From an uncultured Microbulbifer sp. (GTDB lineage Bacteria; Pseudomonadota; Gammaproteobacteria; Pseudomonadales; Cellvibrionaceae), in contig NZ_CANMKV010000046.1 of assembly GCF_947498635.1 (NCBI RefSeq), forward strand, positions 1 through 32,098: 32,098 nucleotides of DNA, written 5' to 3'. Shown piece by piece: positions 7,607-16,057 of the stretch (position 1 is its first letter; each line of letters begins with the position of its first letter). Both the position numbers and the translations under genes were made by a program. The notes under the pieces were generated by a model. The model ran no database searches, was not told the DNA's origin, and saw only the letters and a program-made list of their open reading frames with translations.

Positions 7607-9849
7607 TATTGGACCTCCGAAGGCTTAAAAAGGCGTAGGCGATTGGCATTGCTCACCACGGTGAGAGAGGAGAGCGCCATCGCGGCACCGGCGACAATGG
7701 GGCTCAGGAGCATGCCGGTTATCGGAAACAAAACCCCTGCAGCAATGGGAATACCCAGAGTGTTGTAGATAAAGGCCCCGAACAGATTCTGTTTAATATT
7801 GCCCAATGTTGCCCGCGATAACTCCACCGCATTGGCGACGCCATGCAGGGAGGAACGCATCAGAGTGACATCGGCACTTTCGATAGCGACATCGGTGCCC
7901 GCACCAATGGCAAAGCCCACATCGGCGCGAGCCAAGGCCGGCGCATCGTTGATACCATCCCCCACCATCCCCACACGCTCACCGCTTTTTTGCAGCTCGG
8001 CAACGATTTGCTCTTTATCTTCCGGCAATAACTCCGCGTGCACCTTATCGATGTTAAGGCGGCGGGCCACGGCCTCAGCACTGGCCCTGTTATCACCAGT
8101 GAGCATCTCGATACGCAGACCCAGTGTACGCAAACGCGCGATCGCCGCCTCGGCATCGCTGCGGATAGGGTCCGCCACCGCGATAATACCCTGCAGCTCA
8201 CCATCCACAGCCCCATACATCACCGTGCGCCCCGCTTCCGCCAGGGAATTAGCTCGTGCCTGCCAGTCCCCCAGGGCAATATTTTCCCGTTGCATTAACT
8301 TACTGTTGCCAAGCAGCACTTTTTTGCCGGAAATCGTGCCCCTTACCCCATGTGCAGTAATGGCTTCAAAATCGCCCGGCGCCTGCAGGCCCAGTTTTTT
8401 CTCCTGGGCGGCAGTGACGATTGCCTCAGCCAGCGGGTGCTCGGAGCCCTGCTCCAGACTCGCCAACAGTTGCAGTAACTGGTCGCGGTCTCCATCGCTT
8501 TCGATATCGGTAAGACGCGGCGAGCCCTCGGTGAGGGTGCCGGTTTTATCCACAACCAACACGTCCAGGTTGCAAGACTGCTGCAACGCCTTGCCGTTGC
8601 GGATCAGCACGCCGTACTCCGCCCCTTTTCCCACGCCCACCATCACCGACATGGGTGTCGCCAGCCCCAGGGCACAGGGACAAGCGATAATCAGCACCGA
8701 AGTCAGCACCACCAGCATATGAGCCGCGCGGGGCTCAGGCCCCAGATTGAACCAGACCAGTGCCGCTCCTACGGCAATAATCATGACAACCGGTACAAAA
8801 ACTGCAGAGATCCGGTCGGCCAGGCGCGCGATGGGTACCCGCGAGCCCTGGGCGTTTTTAACCATCTCGATAATTTGCGCAAGGCGGGTGTCGGCGCCGA
8901 CTTTTTCCGCGCGAAACAGCAGGCTACCGTTTTTATTCAAGGTGCCGGCGGCCAAGTTATCCCCCTCACCTTTCTTCACCGGCACCGGCTCGCCGGTGAG
9001 CATGGATTCATCCACCAGGCTGGAGCCCTCCAAGACCACGCCATCCACGGGAATTTTTTCACCGGGCCGCACGCGCAACTGGTCCCCGGTCTGCACCTGA
9101 TCTATCGGCAGGTCTACCTCTTTACCAGCGCGCAGCACCCGCGCCGAGGCATCCTGCAGCTCCAGCAGTTTCTCCACCGCCGCACTGGTGCGCCCACGGG
9201 CGCGCACTTCCAGCGCCTGGCCCAGGCTGATCAGGCCGATAATCATGGCGCTGGCCTCGAAGTACACGTGGCGCGCAGATTCCGGTAACAGGTGCGGCAC
9301 CAATACCACCAACATCGAGAAGAGCCAGGCCGTGCCCGTACCCAGCGCCACCAGGGTATCCATGGTGGCACTGTGGTGACGCAGCGCCTTCCAGGCACCA
9401 CTGAAGAACTGCCCACCGCAAAACACCAGGATCGCCAGGGTGACAAGTCCCATTGCACCCCAGGCGAGCTGGTCTGCTAGAGAATTCACCGACATCTTGT
9501 CGGTGATCAGCCCCCAGGCCATCAGCGGTAGACCCACACCCAGTGCGATGGCGGAGCGCCAGAGAAGCTGATGATAGTGACGCTGCTCCTGGGCGCGTTG
9601 CTCCTCACGCCGCTGGCGCTCGCTGCTCATAGCCACTTCGGCGTCGTACCCCGCCTGGCGCACCGCCTCGATACAGGCCTGAGACGCAACCGCTCCCTGC
9701 ACGGTGAGCGTCTTATCGGCCAGGTTGACACGGGCATCCTGTACCCCCGCCACGCCCTGCACGGCACGCTCGATCTTGTTCACACAGCCGGCACAATTTA
9801 CGCCGCTTAAACGGAATACTGTCTGCCTTGATTGCTGCTCATTCGCCAT
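7606..9849 (-). CDS. copA: copper-exporting P1B-type ATPase CopA
   Basis: 747 aa from the ATG at 9847-9849. One N-terminal heavy-metal domain carries CAGC (residues 19-22), then membrane helices, TGEP (285-288, actuator), the intramembrane CPC metal site (390-392), DKTGT with phosphorylated Asp434, SEHP (469-472, nucleotide binding) and GDGINDAP near the hinge. This pattern is that of Cu(I)-exporting P1B-1 ATPases, which pump cytosolic Cu(I) outward. An open frame continues upstream to 9957, but I reject that start: the CueR-type promoter (9882-9912) would lie inside it, and GGGAGAG sits 4-5 nt before the chosen ATG. The gene is followed immediately by the coupled cupredoxin gene. No cueR gene is in the window. 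Confidence 0.95.
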   Translation of the reverse strand: MANEQQSRQTVFRLSGVNCAGCVNKIERAVQGVAGVQDARVNLADKTLTVQGAVASQACIEAVRQAGYDAEVAMSSERQRREEQRAQEQRHYHQLLWRSAIALGVGLPLMAWGLITDKMSVNSLADQLAWGAMGLVTLAILVFCGGQFFSGAWKALRHHSATMDTLVALGTGTAWLFSMLVVLVPHLLPESARHVYFEASAMIIGLISLGQALEVRARGRTSAAVEKLLELQDASARVLRAGKEVDLPIDQVQTGDQLRVRPGEKIPVDGVVLEGSSLVDESMLTGEPVPVKKGEGDNLAAGTLNKNGSLLFRAEKVGADTRLAQIIEMVKNAQGSRVPIARLADRISAVFVPVVMIIAVGAALVWFNLGPEPRAAHMLVVLTSVLIIACPCALGLATPMSVMVGVGKGAEYGVLIRNGKALQQSCNLDVLVVDKTGTLTEGSPRLTDIESDGDRDQLLQLLASLEQGSEHPLAEAIVTAAQEKKLGLQAPGDFEAITAHGVRGTISGKKVLLGNSKLMQRENIALGDWQARANSLAEAGRTVMYGAVDGELQGIIAVADPIRSDAEAAIARLRTLGLRIEMLTGDNRASAEAVARRLNIDKVHAELLPEDKEQIVAELQKSGERVGMVGDGINDAPALARADVGFAIGAGTDVAIESADVTLMRSSLHGVANAVELSRATLGNIKQNLFGAFIYNTLGIPIAAGVLFPITGMLLSPIVAGAAMALSSLTVVSNANRLRLFKPSEVQ

Positions 9850-9881
9850 AATGCTCTCCCGAGAAACCATTTCTAGCGACA

Positions 9882-9912
9882 AAGTTACAACCTTACCGCT
9901 GGGGTAAGGCAA
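9882..9912 (-). promoter_or_regulatory. CueR/MerR-type copper-responsive promoter of copA
   Basis: On the minus strand the -35 is TTGCCT (9912-9907) and the -10 is TAACTT (9887-9882), separated by 19 bp. This over-long spacer is the hallmark of promoters activated by DNA distortion through MerR-family regulators. The spacer holds the dyad CCTTACCCCAGCGGTAAGG (9909-9891), close to the CueR operator pattern CCTTCC…GGAAGG. Transcription should start at about 9873-9876, downstream of the rejected long copA start. CueR would activate on Cu(I). Confidence 0.85.
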
Positions 9913-10053
9913 TAGTCTGCGCAGCAATCTCTTCTTTATTTGCGCAAGCGTCGCCAATCTTCAGCTTAGCGGCCCAATTGCTGCCTCGGAGGCCTAGCCA
10001 AACTCGAGTGCAAAGGCCGCGCAAGGCCCACCTCGGAGTGTTATTATCGCGCC

Positions 10054-11379
10054 ATGAAACACCCCCTGCTCCCTGAAAGACCCCTGAGTATCTCACCGTC
10101 TCTGGCCGCGACTGTTGGCCTGGAGGAAGCGGTATTACTCACAGCACTCGGCGACTTGACGCCTTTCCTACCCCTGGAACCTTATGGGGGGCGGGATTGG
10201 TACACCGCGCAGGGGGAGCAGCTGTATCTGTTGCTGCCGTTCTGGCAAGCGGCCGATATCCAGCGTGTGGCCACTAGCCTACGCAACCAGGGAGCTCTAT
10301 TGCTTGGCGCGGCTCCATTCGGCAGCAGCGAGATCCTGAAGTTCGCCCTACCCGGCGAATACAAGCGCCCCGCCGCCACACCACCGCCTGTCCAACAGGC
10401 GCATGCACCGTCCAGCCGCAGCGCCAATACCATCGCACCGGGCTGGCAACCGGATGCCGAAACCATGGCGCGTATCAGCCAACTGGGTATCCCCGAGCAT
10501 TTCGTGCGCGAACAACTACCGGAGTTCGTCACCTACTGGCGCGAACGTGCGGAACCACGTCATTCCTTTGGCTCCTTGTTCCTCCGCCAGGTAAAGAGTA
10601 AATGGGAAGCCTTTCGCGCTACCGCCCAGCGAAAACAGGCTCTGCCTGAGGGCTGGCAACCGAACAGCGACACCCTGCGCAAACTGGCAGACGAAGGCGT
10701 GCCCAGCACATTTGTCAGCCGCGGATTACAGCGCTTTCTCGATTACCATCACTCGAGCGGCAAGCAGTCCATTTCCTGGGACTTAGAATTCAATGACTGG
10801 ATCATGGAAGACTGGGAAAAGCAGGACACCCCGTTTATCGAAAAGCGTAAACCCACCGCTATGGCGCGTGACTGGCAGCCCAGTGAACACACCTGGGAAC
10901 AGCTACAGCGCCTGGCAATCAATCCGCGCTTTGCCGCCGAGCTGCTGCCTGAATTTATCTATAAGTGGACTGAGCGGGGCGGCCACAGTGCCCGCTGGGG
11001 TGAATTATTTATTGAATACGCCCGCGAAGAATGGGCCTATTACTGCCAGGGTATTGAAAAGAACCCGGTAGCTAAACCGATCTCACGCAATTGGCAACCG
11101 GGCGGTGATTGTCTCAGCCACCTGGTAAACCAGTGTGAAATCGAGCGGGACTTCGCCCTCTCCCTCGTGCCTGAATTTATTATTTACTGGCGCGGACAAA
11201 ATGCCGCGCGCAAAAGCTGGGACGCCGTATTTGTGCGTCATGCCCGCCACCAATGGGCGGAGCGCAACAAGTTGGCAATAGGAAACTCTTATGGCAAACC
11301 ACAAGAATCCAATAACAGCGCAAACCAGCGCACCCGCGACCGATCGATCGGCGACATACTCACAGACACAAACTGGTAG
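10054..11379 (+). CDS. DnaT-like protein with four tandem DnaT-type ssDNA-binding domains
   Basis: 441 aa. Residues ~1-105 form a unit that I read as a winged-helix-like N-domain. Four copies of one motif follow, at about 131-184, 201-254, 274-327 and 347-401. Each starts W-Q-P, has an L/I-x-P/N turn, then an EF-x-x-Y-W or related core, and closes with W plus three residues and a basic or acidic helix ending in W. This matches the DnaT C-terminal ssDNA-binding domain, present once in E. coli DnaT. DnaT helps pass DnaB helicase to forks in PriA-dependent restart. A Pro/Ser/Ala linker (~105-128) joins the N-domain to the repeats, and a polar tail (~410-441) overlaps the next gene. The start ATG lacks a strong ribosome site. 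Function is inferred from the domains and from the neighbouring lambda-P-like gene. Confidence 0.85.
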   Translation: MKHPLLPERPLSISPSLAATVGLEEAVLLTALGDLTPFLPLEPYGGRDWYTAQGEQLYLLLPFWQAADIQRVATSLRNQGALLLGAAPFGSSEILKFALPGEYKRPAATPPPVQQAHAPSSRSANTIAPGWQPDAETMARISQLGIPEHFVREQLPEFVTYWRERAEPRHSFGSLFLRQVKSKWEAFRATAQRKQALPEGWQPNSDTLRKLADEGVPSTFVSRGLQRFLDYHHSSGKQSISWDLEFNDWIMEDWEKQDTPFIEKRKPTAMARDWQPSEHTWEQLQRLAINPRFAAELLPEFIYKWTERGGHSARWGELFIEYAREEWAYYCQGIEKNPVAKPISRNWQPGGDCLSHLVNQCEIERDFALSLVPEFIIYWRGQNAARKSWDAVFVRHARHQWAERNKLAIGNSYGKPQESNNSANQRTRDRSIGDILTDTNW

Positions 11380-11956
11380 CGGACAAAGCCAGGAACAGCT
11401 GAACGAGAAAAAACGTGTAATCAACGAAGTGTTTGCACTTTTTAAACTGAATTACCACAACCAGTTCAGTGCCGCCTTCCCGGATACGGAAACCTTGCAC
11501 CACGCCAAGCGTTTGTGGCTGGAGGCTCTGCTCTCTTTCGCCCCGCAAGATATTATGCAGGGCGCGAAACGCGCGATTTTGCAGAGCGAATATCTACCCA
11601 CAGTACACAAGATGTTGCAGCTTTGTGCCGCTGGTGAAAATGGCCTTCCAGAAGCCCGTGCCGCCTATCGAGAAGCCTGCAACGCCCCAAGCCCCAAAAC
11701 CAATCACAAGTGGAGCCACCCAGTGGTATACCACGCTGGGCGCGAATCCAATTGGCATTTCCTCGCCAATAACCCCGAATCTATCGCCTACCCGGTATTT
11801 GCCGAACACTACCGCAAACTCTGTGCGCGGGTTTTGGAAGGAGAAAAACTCAGCGCACCAGAACCATTAAAACTGGAAGAAAAACCAGGAACACCTCTTT
11901 CCAAAGAAGAGAATGCACAAAAGATGGCTGCTTTGCGTGCTGAATTAGGTATTTAA
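11291..11956 (+). CDS. lambda-P-like replication protein (putative helicase loader)
   Basis: 221 aa. A low-complexity Thr/Ser/Gln N-terminus (~1-38) precedes a helical region resembling the phage replication protein P family: VINEVFALFKLNYHNQFSAA, then LWLEALLSFAPQDIMQGAKR and YLPTVHKMLQLC. Lambda P captures DnaB and delivers it to origin-bound protein, and chromosomal relatives in gammaproteobacteria lacking dnaC are thought to load DnaB at restart sites. Its ATG (11291) has AGGAAA 7 nt upstream and lies 89 nt inside the DnaT-like gene in another frame, so the two are tightly linked. No phage genes surround the pair, which argues for a host rather than a prophage function. Confidence 0.8.
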   Translation: MANHKNPITAQTSAPATDRSATYSQTQTGSGQSQEQLNEKKRVINEVFALFKLNYHNQFSAAFPDTETLHHAKRLWLEALLSFAPQDIMQGAKRAILQSEYLPTVHKMLQLCAAGENGLPEARAAYREACNAPSPKTNHKWSHPVVYHAGRESNWHFLANNPESIAYPVFAEHYRKLCARVLEGEKLSAPEPLKLEEKPGTPLSKEENAQKMAALRAELGI

Positions 11957-12160
11957 ACTTCTGTAGATGGCGTTAAAAAATACGCTTAGCGCCGTTCTCC
12001 AAACACCCACCTCCCTTCATACTTTCCCAAATCATGACCAGATCTACTGAAAGCTTTAGGTCACCTTCCCTGTATTTTATTAAGCCATCCTCAAAAGATA
12101 GAACGTCTTTCAGATTCAAGATTATCTTGAAGCTGTTCGGTATCCTGACAAGGATTGTAA

Positions 12161-12223
12161 TAATCCTACCCACCAACGACGGACACTCTCTTAAGCGATA
12201 AACTACGTAGCAGAGGTGACCTA
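12161..12223 (+). mobile_element. solo IS3-family terminal end
   Basis: From 12161 inward it reads TAATCCTACCCACCAACGAC, then GGACACTCTCTTAAGCGATA and the ribosome site AGAGGTG. It is almost identical to the inverted copy at 77-16 over about 60 bp, and its outer part is almost identical to the end at 32023. Homology stops just after the presumed orfA start: no transposase follows. It is therefore a solo end left after decay or deletion of the element. Confidence 0.75.
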
Positions 12224-12475
12224 ATGCATGACTCATCGCAATCTTGCTGGATAGCGGAATACGACCTAATTGGCTTACAATTTATTCAGAAGCACCTTAG
12301 AGTATACAAGGAAGCCGCAGTAAGTAAATACACACTTACAACCCTAATCACTTATAAGAATAACGCCGATAAATGGATGGGGACCTTTAGAGAAGCAGAG
12401 AGAATGACTTTGTTCTACGCTTCCAGAACCAACAATAATAAACAGCTTACAAGCCTCAGCAGATCAATTGAATAA
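12224..12475 (+). CDS. orphan ORF started from IS3-derived ribosome-binding site
   Basis: 83 codons from an ATG placed 4 nt after the AGAGGTG that normally serves the IS3 orfA. The product is mildly basic and soluble with no recognised family (IAEYDLIGLQFIQKHLRVY, ITYKNNADKWMG). It may be a remnant of an older gene now read from the IS end, or a chance frame. A second ATG at 12228 in another frame closes after eight codons. Composition is AT-rich like the island that follows. Weak call. Confidence 0.3.
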   Translation: MHDSSQSCWIAEYDLIGLQFIQKHLRVYKEAAVSKYTLTTLITYKNNADKWMGTFREAERMTLFYASRTNNNKQLTSLSRSIE

Positions 12476-12495
12476 GATAAAAATTGAGAAAGTTT

Positions 12496-12834
12496 ATGAT
12501 TCAAGCATTATTGGCAAGCGGTATAGTTTTCGTTCTATTAAAACTCTTTGAACGAGGAAAAAATCGGGGGTTAGACGGATTTACATCTTTTGCCTTTGTA
12601 CTTATTCCAGCAATGTTGATTTTCTTAGCCAGAATAGTCACAGGAATAGCGGGCATCAATCAGGAGCTTTTATTTGTACTGGTAATATTATACCTCATTA
12701 TTCCGGCACTTATGTTACGATTTCAGTTTGAACTCCCATGGAAACCCTCGATACTTTATGGACTAATGGTGTTATTTGTCGTAACGGCAGTTGATAGCAT
12801 TTTTTATCTACTAATTAACACCTACGCAGCCTAA
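12496..12834 (+). CDS. small four-helix membrane protein of unknown function
   Basis: About 112 aa with four hydrophobic segments (QALLASGIVFVLLKLF; SFAFVLIPAMLIFLARI; LLFVLVILYLIIPALML; YGLMVLFVVTAVDSIFYLLI). An in-frame TTG lies four codons upstream (12484); I prefer the ATG, which has GAGAAAG just before it. I recognise no family. It sits in the AT-rich block of small orphan genes, and a hairpin follows it at 12843. Confidence 0.6.
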   Translation: MIQALLASGIVFVLLKLFERGKNRGLDGFTSFAFVLIPAMLIFLARIVTGIAGINQELLFVLVILYLIIPALMLRFQFELPWKPSILYGLMVLFVVTAVDSIFYLLINTYAA

Positions 12835-12842
12835 AAATCCTA

Positions 12843-12859
12843 GCACGATAAAATCGTGC
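12843..12859. terminator. short hairpin after the small membrane-protein gene
   Basis: GCACGAT and ATCGTGC pair perfectly around an AAA loop, 9 nt after the stop codon at 12834. There is no strong T-run after it (CATTTACACC), so its efficiency as an intrinsic terminator is uncertain. Confidence 0.4.
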
Positions 12860-12934
12860 CATTTACACCTTGGGAAAATGAACTAACGCATAGTTCAACT
12901 ACAGATAATCACACACAAACTTAAGGAATAAATC

Positions 12935-13264
12935 TTGAAGGAATTGTTTTATTTGGTACCCACTGCATTGCTATGTATTTCATGTGCCACCGTAAAGACA
13001 GTGAACCCCGAGAACAATCAGGTAGATATTAGCCATCAAGGACATAGGAGTTATTGTGAGAGTATTCCAAGAGTTTACAGTGGCACCTCATACTCCTTCT
13101 GCCTGCTAAATAGCGAACCAAGTGAACATATAAATAAAGGGTCAACGGTAAACAATGTGCCCCTAGCCGCAGTTGATGCCGTATTTTCGGTAGCAGCAGA
13201 TACTGTTGTATTGCCATATACAGTATTTATGCAGGCAAAAAATGGCAATATTAAAGTGAATTAA
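12935..13264 (+). CDS. YceK/YidQ-like lipoprotein
   Basis: 109 aa starting at TTG (12935), with AAGGAA about 7 nt upstream. A short signal peptide ends in LLCISC, an acceptable lipobox with Cys17 as the lipidation site. The body matches the YceK/YidQ pattern: a PRVYSGTSYSFCLLN segment where family members have YPGV/YxGT, and a C-terminal PLAAVDAVFSVAADTVVLPY stretch, the conserved D-x-P-x-S-x-x-x-D-T-x-x-L-P-x core. The role of the family is unknown, and the protein is presumably anchored in the outer membrane. Confidence 0.75.
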   Translation: MKELFYLVPTALLCISCATVKTVNPENNQVDISHQGHRSYCESIPRVYSGTSYSFCLLNSEPSEHINKGSTVNNVPLAAVDAVFSVAADTVVLPYTVFMQAKNGNIKVN

Positions 13265-13385
13265 AAGTCATGAGTTTTAAATTTCACCCCTCAGCCCAGA
13301 TAAAATCGAGCACGCTTCATACGACAACTGATTACCGTTTAATTAAACAGGACAAACCCTTAAAGTAATAATGGCATATTCCATC

Positions 13386-13631
13386 ATGAGTAATGAGCAA
13401 CCAAATAATCCATTGCATGGTGTCACACTAGAGACAGTTGTAACGAAGCTGCAAGAGCATTATGGCTGGGACGGATTGGCCCAAAGGATTGACATCAATT
13501 GTTTTAAGAGTGACCCATCGATAAAATCATCACTGAAATTTTTGCGTAAAACCCAATGGGCCAGAGATAAGGTTGAGCATTTGTATATTTCAACCTTTGA
13601 AAAACCATCCCCCTGGGGTGGGTCCAGTTGA
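13386..13631 (+). CDS. VF530/DUF2132-family small DNA-binding-like protein
   Basis: 81 aa from the ATG at 13386; another ATG five codons upstream (13371) is possible. The sequence is strongly conserved in type: [40 protein letters not shown], then [11 protein letters not shown]. This is the VF530 family, named for a Vibrio fischeri protein of known fold. The family is annotated as DNA-binding, but I know of no clear biological role. It is monocistronic here. Confidence 0.9.
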   Translation: MSNEQPNNPLHGVTLETVVTKLQEHYGWDGLAQRIDINCFKSDPSIKSSLKFLRKTQWARDKVEHLYISTFEKPSPWGGSS

Positions 13632-14175
13632 ATTATTTACGATTATACCGGCGCTGCGGTTGCCTACCCTCCCAACCATAAACACGACAGGTAAAGCCGT
13701 AGAAATTTCAGCTCGACTTTACGGCTTCGTTTATCCTGAAACATAATATCGACCATGAAAGACTTATAGATACTGGATACATGCCCACAGGAAAAATATC
13801 CCTTACAACTGGACTTTAATTGGGATGAAATTTCGGCACAGACCTGACCGCCATCCTTCCTAAAAATTGGTGGAGTGTTATTATTGATAGTTTTCCAGAA
13901 CCCAAAGCGAATACAGTTTTTCAAACAGCGCAAACTTAAGGATCCAAATATCAATCAATAGCATTGTTATCACTGGGTCTACTTTTGGTGACCTCACCCA
14001 AATTATGGATAAGTAGAGTCCCTAGCGGCGATCAAACCCCCAAAAATGCTCTGTAGTGGTCAATAAAAATTATGATACCTAGCAATGGATATGATGATAA
14101 AATTTCATCCCAGCCCTATAAATATTTAAAAGAATTTTCATATACGTCTAACGGAAATAAGCTCGGTAAAACTAC
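13632..14175. other. 544-base AT-rich gap without recognised gene
   Basis: No frame here has a credible start, ribosome site and protein-like composition. Short readable pieces on the plus strand around 13760-13940 (for example TGYMPTG, QLDFNWDEISAQ) change frame several times and could be a decayed gene. It contains the hairpin at 13694-13727. Confidence 0.4.
13694..13727. terminator. possible terminator hairpin downstream of the VF530 gene
   Basis: AAGCCGTA (13694-13701) pairs with TACGGCTT (13720-13727) around an 18-nt loop, followed by CGTTTATCC. The large loop and poor T-run make it a weak terminator candidate. Confidence 0.35.
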
Positions 14176-14238
14176 TTGATCAAGCAGTTAACTCCCCTAC
14201 ATCGAGCAGCAATCATCAAAAATATATATGGATCGATC

Positions 14239-15126
14239 ATGAAAAAAATAAAATTTCTGATAAACATAGTTGTGGTACTTACGCTATCAATCGGGAATCT
14301 GACTGCCGAAGAGGTTAAGATAGATGAAACTCTTACCATTCATTACAAGCAGGTCGGCGAGGGCGATGCAACCATTATCTTTATCCCGGGTTGGATGATG
14401 TCGACCGATGTATTTGAGCATCAACTTGCACATTTTGAGGGCTCAAAAAAGTACCGGGCACTGACATATGACCCGCGAGGCCAAGGGAAATCCTCAAAAC
14501 CTGTTGAGGGGCATACCTACCAACAGCATGCTCGGGATCTAGCCCGGCTGATTGATAAATTAGATTTGGAAAATATAATTCTAGCGGGTTGGTCCTATGG
14601 TGTTACAGAACAACTGGCTTACTTGAATCAGTTCGGAACTGATAAGCTCAAAGCAATGATCATGATCGACACGGGCCCAGATATTACAGGGGCCACGCGC
14701 GATGAATGGGTGTGGTACCTAAACGACGATTCAGATGGCTATTCACGCGGGTTTACCGAGGGTATTATTGAAAATCGAGAGAAGGTAATTGCTGAATTTA
14801 GTGAATGGATGCTCGAAAACCCTACCTCAGAAAAAGTTGCTTGGGTATCCAATATCGCCCGTCAAACTTCCAGCAGTGTTGCTTCCATTAATAATGCCAC
14901 AGGATTTTATTTGGACTACAGTAGAGACCTTATTTCACAGGAAGGAAAGTTGCCTCTACTTTATATCGTGCGTCAAGAGATGAAGGAAGTGGCGGACAGG
15001 TGGATTAAAGCCAACACCCCATCGGCAACAGCCGTTTATATGGGGAAGCATATGATGTTTTGGGAGAGACCTAAGGCGTTTAACCACGCCTTAGATAATT
15101 TCCTGTCAAGCATTGAAGGTAAGTGA
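14239..15126 (+). CDS. exported alpha/beta hydrolase
   Basis: 295 aa from the ATG at 14239; a longer open frame to 14176 would put charged residues before the signal peptide. A signal sequence (MKKIKFLINIVVVLTLSIGN) ends near LTA-EE. The alpha/beta-hydrolase core follows: an oxyanion strand FIPGW, DPRGQGKS, the nucleophile elbow GWSYG with Ser119, and the late His in GKHMMFWERP. The acid is probably in the strand ending at MIDTG. Likely periplasmic and acting on an ester or amide; the substrate cannot be told. Many relatives are annotated as chloroperoxidase- or BioH-like. Surroundings are AT-rich and non-operonic. Confidence 0.85.
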   Translation: MKKIKFLINIVVVLTLSIGNLTAEEVKIDETLTIHYKQVGEGDATIIFIPGWMMSTDVFEHQLAHFEGSKKYRALTYDPRGQGKSSKPVEGHTYQQHARDLARLIDKLDLENIILAGWSYGVTEQLAYLNQFGTDKLKAMIMIDTGPDITGATRDEWVWYLNDDSDGYSRGFTEGIIENREKVIAEFSEWMLENPTSEKVAWVSNIARQTSSSVASINNATGFYLDYSRDLISQEGKLPLLYIVRQEMKEVADRWIKANTPSATAVYMGKHMMFWERPKAFNHALDNFLSSIEGK

Positions 15127-15575
15127 TGTATCTTTGACCTATACGCCCAAAAAATATTACGCCTCAATTTGCATACAACTGGCGCATCTTAGGCCCGATA
15201 ACACAGGGCCTAAATTCCAGGGGATATTTCTTTTAAATTCAGGTTGAATGCATAGCCAATAGAGACCAACATTTGGTAATATCGCACCAATTTAAAAAGT
15301 AAAGTAACAGAATATACCAATTGTATTACTATGCTCGGCATGGCCGATTAATCGAGAAAGTAACACTACAACTATAAATTGGGGACTACGGTCCCTACCT
15401 TAGCTTCTCGGCACGTCGAGTCTAATTTTAGAGAATAAATGCCAAAAAAACATTTACTATTGGGCGCCCTAAAACCCCAACATTTTTTGAAAATTATCCC
15501 AGTATAGATTCTCCATTTCCGGTTTTCTCTATAAATCAGATTGATTAACACAGTAACCAGATACCCCTCTCCTCT
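15127..15575. other. 449-base gap without recognised gene
   Basis: AT-rich, with no believable frame and no strong hairpin followed by a T-run. The promoter of the VanZ-like gene presumably lies in its last part, but I could not place it. Confidence 0.4.
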
Positions 15576-15968
15576 ATGTACAAATTCTTATTTACAATAG
15601 CCCTCGCCTTTTTCTCTTTTATCCTGTGGATAATTTATTTAGCAAACACAGCCAGCAACAGCATTTGCTTTGATCTTGTGAAGGCCATTCCATATGGTGA
15701 TAAGTTCGGGCATATTTTTCTGTTTGGCCTACTCGCTTTTCTGGCTATTGTGGCCAGTAGGTTTCGCACCTTCAAGTTGAACGCGCTAAAAATCTACTAT
15801 GGGACTCTAGGAGTATTAATATTTGCTTTGACTGAAGAGGCAAGCCAGGCATTTTTACCTTCACGTACTTTTGACTTTCTGGATTTGGGTGCCGATCTTA
15901 TCGGTATTGCACTTGCCAGTTTGGCGGCCCATCAATTAGAGCGGCGAAACCCTGATATAAATCGCTAA
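15576..15968 (+). CDS. VanZ-like small membrane protein
   Basis: 130 aa with four hydrophobic segments. Family signs are GDKFGHIFLFGLLAFLAIV (the conserved D-K-x-x-H at the start of helix 2), then LTEEASQAFLPSRTFDFLDL and a final GADLIGIALA helix. The domain is named for the teicoplanin-resistance accessory protein, but most members, including ones this short, are of unknown function and unrelated to glycopeptide resistance. It is monocistronic at the right edge of the AT-rich block. Confidence 0.8.
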   Translation: MYKFLFTIALAFFSFILWIIYLANTASNSICFDLVKAIPYGDKFGHIFLFGLLAFLAIVASRFRTFKLNALKIYYGTLGVLIFALTEEASQAFLPSRTFDFLDLGADLIGIALASLAAHQLERRNPDINR

Positions 15969-16057
15969 CATACAGCCGGAATTTCGACCCTGATAAGAAA
16001 TTTACCCGTTGTACGATTCCCTTCCATCGGTTACATGCTCAATACGTCGCTGATGTA

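Noticed and set aside
8719..9288. 189-codon plus-strand frame inside copA
   Set aside because: It is a shadow of a GC-rich gene whose own frame carries all P-type ATPase motifs.
9850..9957. Longer N-terminus of CopA
   Set aside because: The CueR-type promoter lies within it and a good ribosome site precedes the downstream ATG.
10054..11956. Prophage origin for the replication pair
   Set aside because: No integrase, repressor, structural or lysis genes are near; copA precedes it and an unrelated small-gene block follows.
11973..12236. 87-codon minus-strand frame spanning the solo IS3 end
   Set aside because: Its first third is simply the IS3 terminal repeat read in reverse (the same peptide appears at the left edge), and the rest has no ribosome site or family resemblance.
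13664..13954. 96-codon minus-strand frame
   Set aside because: Composition is unlike a real protein (Cys, Phe and Ser runs), there is no ribosome site, and no recognised family; left as part of an empty gap.
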